From Ectothiorhodospiraceae bacterium (GTDB lineage: Bacteria; Pseudomonadota; Gammaproteobacteria; Nitrococcales; AK92), in the NCBI GenBank assembly GCA_029263635.1, contig JAJUFY010000084.1:1-8246 (forward strand): a DNA stretch of 8,246 nt. Reading direction: 5' to 3'. Shown one piece after another: positions 5,855 through 8,246 of this stretch. Within the stretch, counting starts at the first letter, position 1. The number at the start of each line of letters is the position of its first letter. A model generated the notes under the pieces. It was not told the DNA's origin, did no database searches, and worked only from the letters and a program-made list of their open reading frames with translations. The translations under genes and the position numbers were made by a program.

Positions 5855-7353
5855 CAGAAGCGCTCCAGGTTCGGGTGAGGGAGCTGGCCGCCGTGCACGG
5901 GCATGGCGCCGAACTCCGCGCAGCGGTTGAGCGTGGGGATGTGCTTGCCGGGGTTCAGCAGCGCCCGAGGGTCGAAGGCCCGCTTGATGGCGTGGAACTG
6001 CGTGATCTCGGCCGGCGAGAACTGCACGCACATCTGGTTGATCTTCTCCATGCCCACCCCGTGCTCGCCGGTGATGGTGCCGCCGACTTCCACACACAGC
6101 TCCAGGATCTTGCCGCCGAACTCCTCGGTGCGCTCCAGCTCGCCGGGTTTGCTGACGTCGTACAGGATCAAGGGGTGGAGGTTGCCGTCGCCGGCGTGGA
6201 ACACGTTCACCACCGGCAGGCCGTATTCGCGGCTCATTTCGTTCATGCGCTGCAGTACGTAGGCGAGGTGCTTGCGCGGAATGGTGCCATCCATGCAGTA
6301 GTAGTCCGGCGAGATGCGGCCGACGGCGGGGAAGGCGGCCTTGCGGCCGAGCCAGAAGCGGGCTCGCTCGGCGTCGTCGCGCGCCAGCCGGATCTCGCTG
6401 GCCTGATGCTCCTGCAGCAGTGCGTGCACGCGCTCGAGCTGGGCATCGACCTCCTCGGCCTGGCCGTCCAGCTCCACCAGCAGGATGGCGGCGGCATCCC
6501 GCGGATAGCCGGCCTGCACGAAATCCTCGGCCGCCTGCAGGGCGGGGTTGTCCATCATCTCCATGCCGGCCGGTATCACGCCGGCGGCGATGACCGCGGC
6601 CACCGCATCGCCGGCCTGCTGGACCGTCGGGAAGGCGGCCAGCAGGGTCTTGGTGACCGGCGGCAGCGGCAGCAGCTTGACCACGATCTCGACGATCACC
6701 CCCAGCATGCCTTCCGAGCCGTGCAGCAGGCCGAGCAGGTCAGGGCCGGTCTGCTCCGGCGCCAGCGAGCCGATGGTGACCAGCTCGCCCTCGATGGTGA
6801 GCATGGTCACCTGCAGCACGTTGTGGACGGTGAGCCCGTACTTCAGGCAGTGCACGCCGCCGGCGTTCTCGGCGACATTGCCACCGATCGAGCAGGCGAT
6901 CTGCGAGGAAGGATCCGGCGCGTAGTAGAGTCCGTACGGCGCTGCCGCCTGGCTGATGGCGAGGTTGCGTACCCCGGGCTGCACGCGGGCGATGCGGCGC
7001 TTCGGGTCGATCTCCAGGATGCGGTTGAACTTGCCGAGCGCCAGCAGCACCCCCTGCGGATGCGGCAGCGAGCCGCCGGAGAGGCTGGTGCCCGAGCCGC
7101 GCGCCACCACCGGCGCGCCCAGTTCGCTGCAGATGCGCAGCACCGCCTGCACCTGCGCCACCGTCTCCGGCAGCGCCACCAGCAGCGGGATCTGCCGATA
7201 GGCCGACAGGCCGTCGCACTCATAGGCGCGGCGGCCGGCTTCGTCGACGATCAAGCTCTCGGCCGGCAGTACCGCCTGCAGGCGGCGGGCGAGCTCGGCC
7301 GGATCGAAGGCGTATTGCGTATCGTCGGGATGGTAGAGAGCAGTTGCGCGCAT
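5854..7353 (-). CDS. glcD: Glycolate dehydrogenase catalytic flavoprotein subunit GlcD
   Basis: GlcD is the main flavin subunit that oxidises glycolate (and often D-lactate) to the 2-oxoacid, feeding glyoxylate into central metabolism or 2-phosphoglycolate salvage. The 499-residue protein has the same length as E. coli GlcD and closely matches it throughout. The FAD-binding domain (about 50-235) includes PVVARGSGTSLSGGSLP (81-97), APDPSSQIACSIGGNVAENA (145-164) and GGVHCLKYGLTVHN. The FAD-oxidase C-terminal domain (about 235-470) contains FPAVGRISPDYYCMDGTIPR (341-360), FHAGDGNLHPL (385-395) and GGTITGEHGVG (424-434). The end, RCAEFGAMPVHGGQLP, is also shared. ATG 7353 is chosen to give the family length; an upstream ATG at 7407 would add 18 arginine/proline-rich residues. 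The ribosome site is modest (AGCAGG, about eight bases upstream). No glcC regulator, glcA permease or malate synthase gene is in the window. Confidence 0.97.
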   Translation of the reverse strand: MRATALYHPDDTQYAFDPAELARRLQAVLPAESLIVDEAGRRAYECDGLSAYRQIPLLVALPETVAQVQAVLRICSELGAPVVARGSGTSLSGGSLPHPQGVLLALGKFNRILEIDPKRRIARVQPGVRNLAISQAAAPYGLYYAPDPSSQIACSIGGNVAENAGGVHCLKYGLTVHNVLQVTMLTIEGELVTIGSLAPEQTGPDLLGLLHGSEGMLGVIVEIVVKLLPLPPVTKTLLAAFPTVQQAGDAVAAVIAAGVIPAGMEMMDNPALQAAEDFVQAGYPRDAAAILLVELDGQAEEVDAQLERVHALLQEHQASEIRLARDDAERARFWLGRKAAFPAVGRISPDYYCMDGTIPRKHLAYVLQRMNEMSREYGLPVVNVFHAGDGNLHPLILYDVSKPGELERTEEFGGKILELCVEVGGTITGEHGVGMEKINQMCVQFSPAEITQFHAIKRAFDPRALLNPGKHIPTLNRCAEFGAMPVHGGQLPHPNLERF

Positions 7354-7410
7354 GCTTGACCTGCTTCGCTGTCTGGCAGGAGCCGTCGGTTGCGGCTCTA
7401 CCCGCACAAG

Positions 7411-7446
7411 CTTAGCGCGGTATCGGGAAAATAGCCGCCAGCTAAG
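7411..7446. repeat. Imperfect 13-bp inverted repeat upstream of glcD; possible operator or leader hairpin
   Basis: The arm CTTAGC-GCGG-TAT (7411-7423) pairs with ATA-G-CCGC-CA-GCTAAG (7431-7446), leaving a 7-base loop CGGGAAA. There are 13 Watson-Crick pairs (6+4+3) with one 1-base and one 2-base bulge, both in the right arm. It lies 58 bases before the glcD ATG. It could be a regulator-binding site (GlcC-type GntR regulators bind palindromes, though I do not recognise this as such) or an mRNA leader stem. There is no following U-run on either strand, so a terminator is unlikely. Confidence 0.45.
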
Positions 7447-7475
7447 GAATCTTACGCGCGAAGACGGTGGCCTTT

Positions 7476-7556
7476 GCAGGAGCGGCGTCCCCGTCGCGAT
7501 CCTTGCTTGACTCTCCCGTGAAGGAGAGGCAATCGCGGCAGAGGCGCGGCTCCTAC
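7476..7556. repeat. REP/BIME-like inverted pair of 25-base elements
   Basis: Element A (7476-7500) and the reverse complement of element B (7532-7556) share 19 of 25 bases, both with a GnAGGAGC start and an identical CGCGAT end. Between them, CTCTCC (7511-7516) and GGAGAG (7523-7528) form a further 6-bp stem. As a whole the 81 bases can fold into one long interrupted hairpin. Intergenic GTAGGAGC...GCGAT elements in inverted pairs are characteristic of REP sequences in Pseudomonas and related gammaproteobacteria, which are mobilised by RAYT transposases. None is encoded here. The pair lies 10 bases beyond the stop of the CsiV-like gene and may act as its 3' end structure. Confidence 0.7.
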
Positions 7557-7566
7557 ATCAAGACGC

Positions 7567-8246
7567 TTAGTTGCCATCCACCTGCCGGACTTCGACTAGC
7601 ACGCCCAGCGTTGGGTGGTCCAGGTAATGCAGCTCGCCGGTGCGCAGGCGGCGAGACTGCTGGTGGACGTAGGTCGGAGTGACGATGTCGGTCATGGCTT
7701 CGTCGAAAGCCATGTCCGGCTCGTCGGGCGCAACCGTGGGCGGCTGGTAGCGCAGATCGACGGCGAGGTGCAGGTAGCGCTCCTTGTGGAAGCGCACCAG
7801 GCCGTGCAGCGGTGGCCGCTGAGCCTGCGACCACGGTTGCCACTCAGGAGGGATGGCGACTGACGCCGCGGCGCTCTCGCCCACGCCGGGCTGCCGCCAA
7901 CCGATGTGCAGCAGCGGCTCGTAGCGCTCCGACTGCTCCAGGCTCTCATAGACACCACCGAGCTTGAGGTCGCCGGAGCGGAGCATCTCGTAAGGAACGC
8001 CCCCCGCGCCGGGCTGGCGCAGCGACACGACCTGCGAGGCTTCCGGCGGCGGCGGATCAACCGGGTGCAATTCGGCATTGGCACCGGTCGGCTCCGGTTG
8101 GCGGAACACGATGATCTCGATTTCGTACCAGTCGGCGGCCGACTGAGCGGATTCGCTGATGGCCGGGGGCAGGTTCTCGCCAAGGATGTCCAGCGCCGCC
8201 CACAGCTCGTCGCTCGCCTTCTGGATGTTCTCCAGGGCGGTGTGCG
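7567..8246 (-). CDS. csiV: CsiV-like protein (DUF2803 family), N-terminus cut by window edge
   Basis: The visible 225 residues form the C-terminal part of a protein resembling CsiV, described in Vibrio as a periplasmic peptidoglycan-binding protein involved in cell-wall and antimicrobial-resistance functions. The recognisable features are the opening strand WYEIEIIVFRQ (visible residues 39-49), a central YEPLLHIGWRQPGVGE block, PLHGLVRFHKERYLHLAVDL, and the closing RRLRTGELHYLDHPTLGVLV strand-turn-strand just before the TAA at 7569-7567. The frame stays open through the right edge with GC-rich third positions, so the gene starts outside. A GTG at 8109 would cut the conserved IIVF strand and is not a credible start. 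At least 38 residues precede the conserved opening strand, where I would expect a signal peptide only. The segment is helical-looking (LENIQKASDELWAALDILGE). Function by family resemblance only. Confidence 0.75.
   Translation of the reverse strand, partial: HTALENIQKASDELWAALDILGENLPPAISESAQSAADWYEIEIIVFRQPEPTGANAELHPVDPPPPEASQVVSLRQPGAGGVPYEMLRSGDLKLGGVYESLEQSERYEPLLHIGWRQPGVGESAAASVAIPPEWQPWSQAQRPPLHGLVRFHKERYLHLAVDLRYQPPTVAPDEPDMAFDEAMTDIVTPTYVHQQSRRLRTGELHYLDHPTLGVLVEVRQVDGN

Larger units (their letters stand above)
7354..7566. promoter_or_regulatory. Intergenic leader region upstream of glcD, containing two inverted-repeat structures
   Basis: This 213-base gap lies between the end of the CsiV-like gene and glcD, both on the minus strand, so it should hold the glc operon promoter and any terminator of the upstream gene. 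From glcD outward it contains a small stem (GAGCCG 7380-7385 with CGGCTC 7393-7398), a longer imperfect inverted repeat (7411-7446) and a REP-like inverted pair (7476-7556). TAAGAT (7454-7449, minus strand) and TATTTT (7433-7428) are possible -10 boxes, but neither has a good -35 at the right distance. I therefore cannot place the promoter. Confidence 0.5.

Noticed and set aside
5875..7359. 494-codon plus-strand open frame opposite glcD, and similar long frames opposite glcE, glcF and rhdA
   Set aside because: High GC makes the antisense strand poor in stop codons. The translations are His/Gln/Arg-rich without motifs, while the minus strand matches GlcD, GlcE, GlcF and RhdA along their full lengths.
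7354..7407. Upstream ATG of glcD adding 18 residues
   Set aside because: The added residues are Arg/Pro/Ser-rich, and the shorter protein has the same 499-residue length as E. coli GlcD with a fitting N-terminus.
7692..8183. 163-codon minus-strand frame with an ATG inside the CsiV-like region
   Set aside because: It is frame-shifted from the true CsiV-like frame, which ends with the family's conserved C-terminal block and stays open to the window edge. The translation is Ser/Arg/Pro-rich.
1..8246. Search for a mobile, defence, CRISPR, RNA-gene or biosynthetic system
   Set aside because: All long coding space is accounted for by recognisable housekeeping or metabolic families. I saw no spaced direct repeats, integrase or transposase motifs, tRNA-like cloverleaf or rRNA sequence.

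Overview
The window is a densely coded, GC-rich bacterial chromosome segment with ordinary housekeeping and metabolic genes. The gene set is oligoribonuclease, RsgA, an Azotobacter/Pseudomonas-type RhdA rhodanese, a CsiV-like protein and a three-subunit glycolate dehydrogenase, plus an inverted pair of 25-base GGAGC...GCGAT elements. Together these point to a gammaproteobacterium. The RsgA here is a short form without the basic N-terminal tail I recall from Pseudomonas and E. coli, so I do not assign a genus. I see no phage, plasmid, transposase, CRISPR or defence genes, and no tRNA or rRNA.

Layout, left to right. (1) 1-101, minus strand: the first 33 codons of an NCS2-type purine permease, cut by the window edge. 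A good sigma-70-like promoter (163-191) has a perfect 12-base palindrome over its -35 box. (2) 282-1046, plus strand: a TrmH/SpoU-family RNA 2'-O-methyltransferase. Its stop codon directly abuts the stop of convergent rsgA (1047-1940, minus). (3) orn (2033-2587, plus) is divergent from rsgA across a 92-base gap. (4) 2588-2723: a convergent intergenic region with a strong GC hairpin. (5) 2724-7353, minus: a tight unit read in the order glcD-glcE-glcF-rhdA. glcD and glcE overlap by one base, glcE and glcF are 8 bases apart, and glcF and rhdA 30 bases apart. (6) 7354-7566: the glcD leader region, with an imperfect 13-bp inverted repeat and the REP-like inverted pair. (7) 7567-8246, minus: the C-terminal 225 codons of a CsiV-like protein, cut by the right edge.

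How they fit together. GlcD, GlcE and GlcF form the membrane-associated glycolate dehydrogenase that oxidises glycolate to glyoxylate and passes electrons towards quinone. GlcF carries two 4Fe-4S ferredoxin motifs and two CCG motifs. The adjacent rhodanese carries persulfide sulfur on a single catalytic cysteine and could be co-transcribed with this Fe-S enzyme; that link is inference. RsgA (30S maturation GTPase), Orn (final step of RNA and pGpG breakdown) and the RNA methyltransferase form an RNA/ribosome housekeeping group. No wholly new system is evident. The points most worth a second look are the glcDEF-rhdA linkage, the two inverted-repeat structures before glcD, the palindromic putative operator of the permease, the short RsgA, and the N-terminal extension of the CsiV-like protein.
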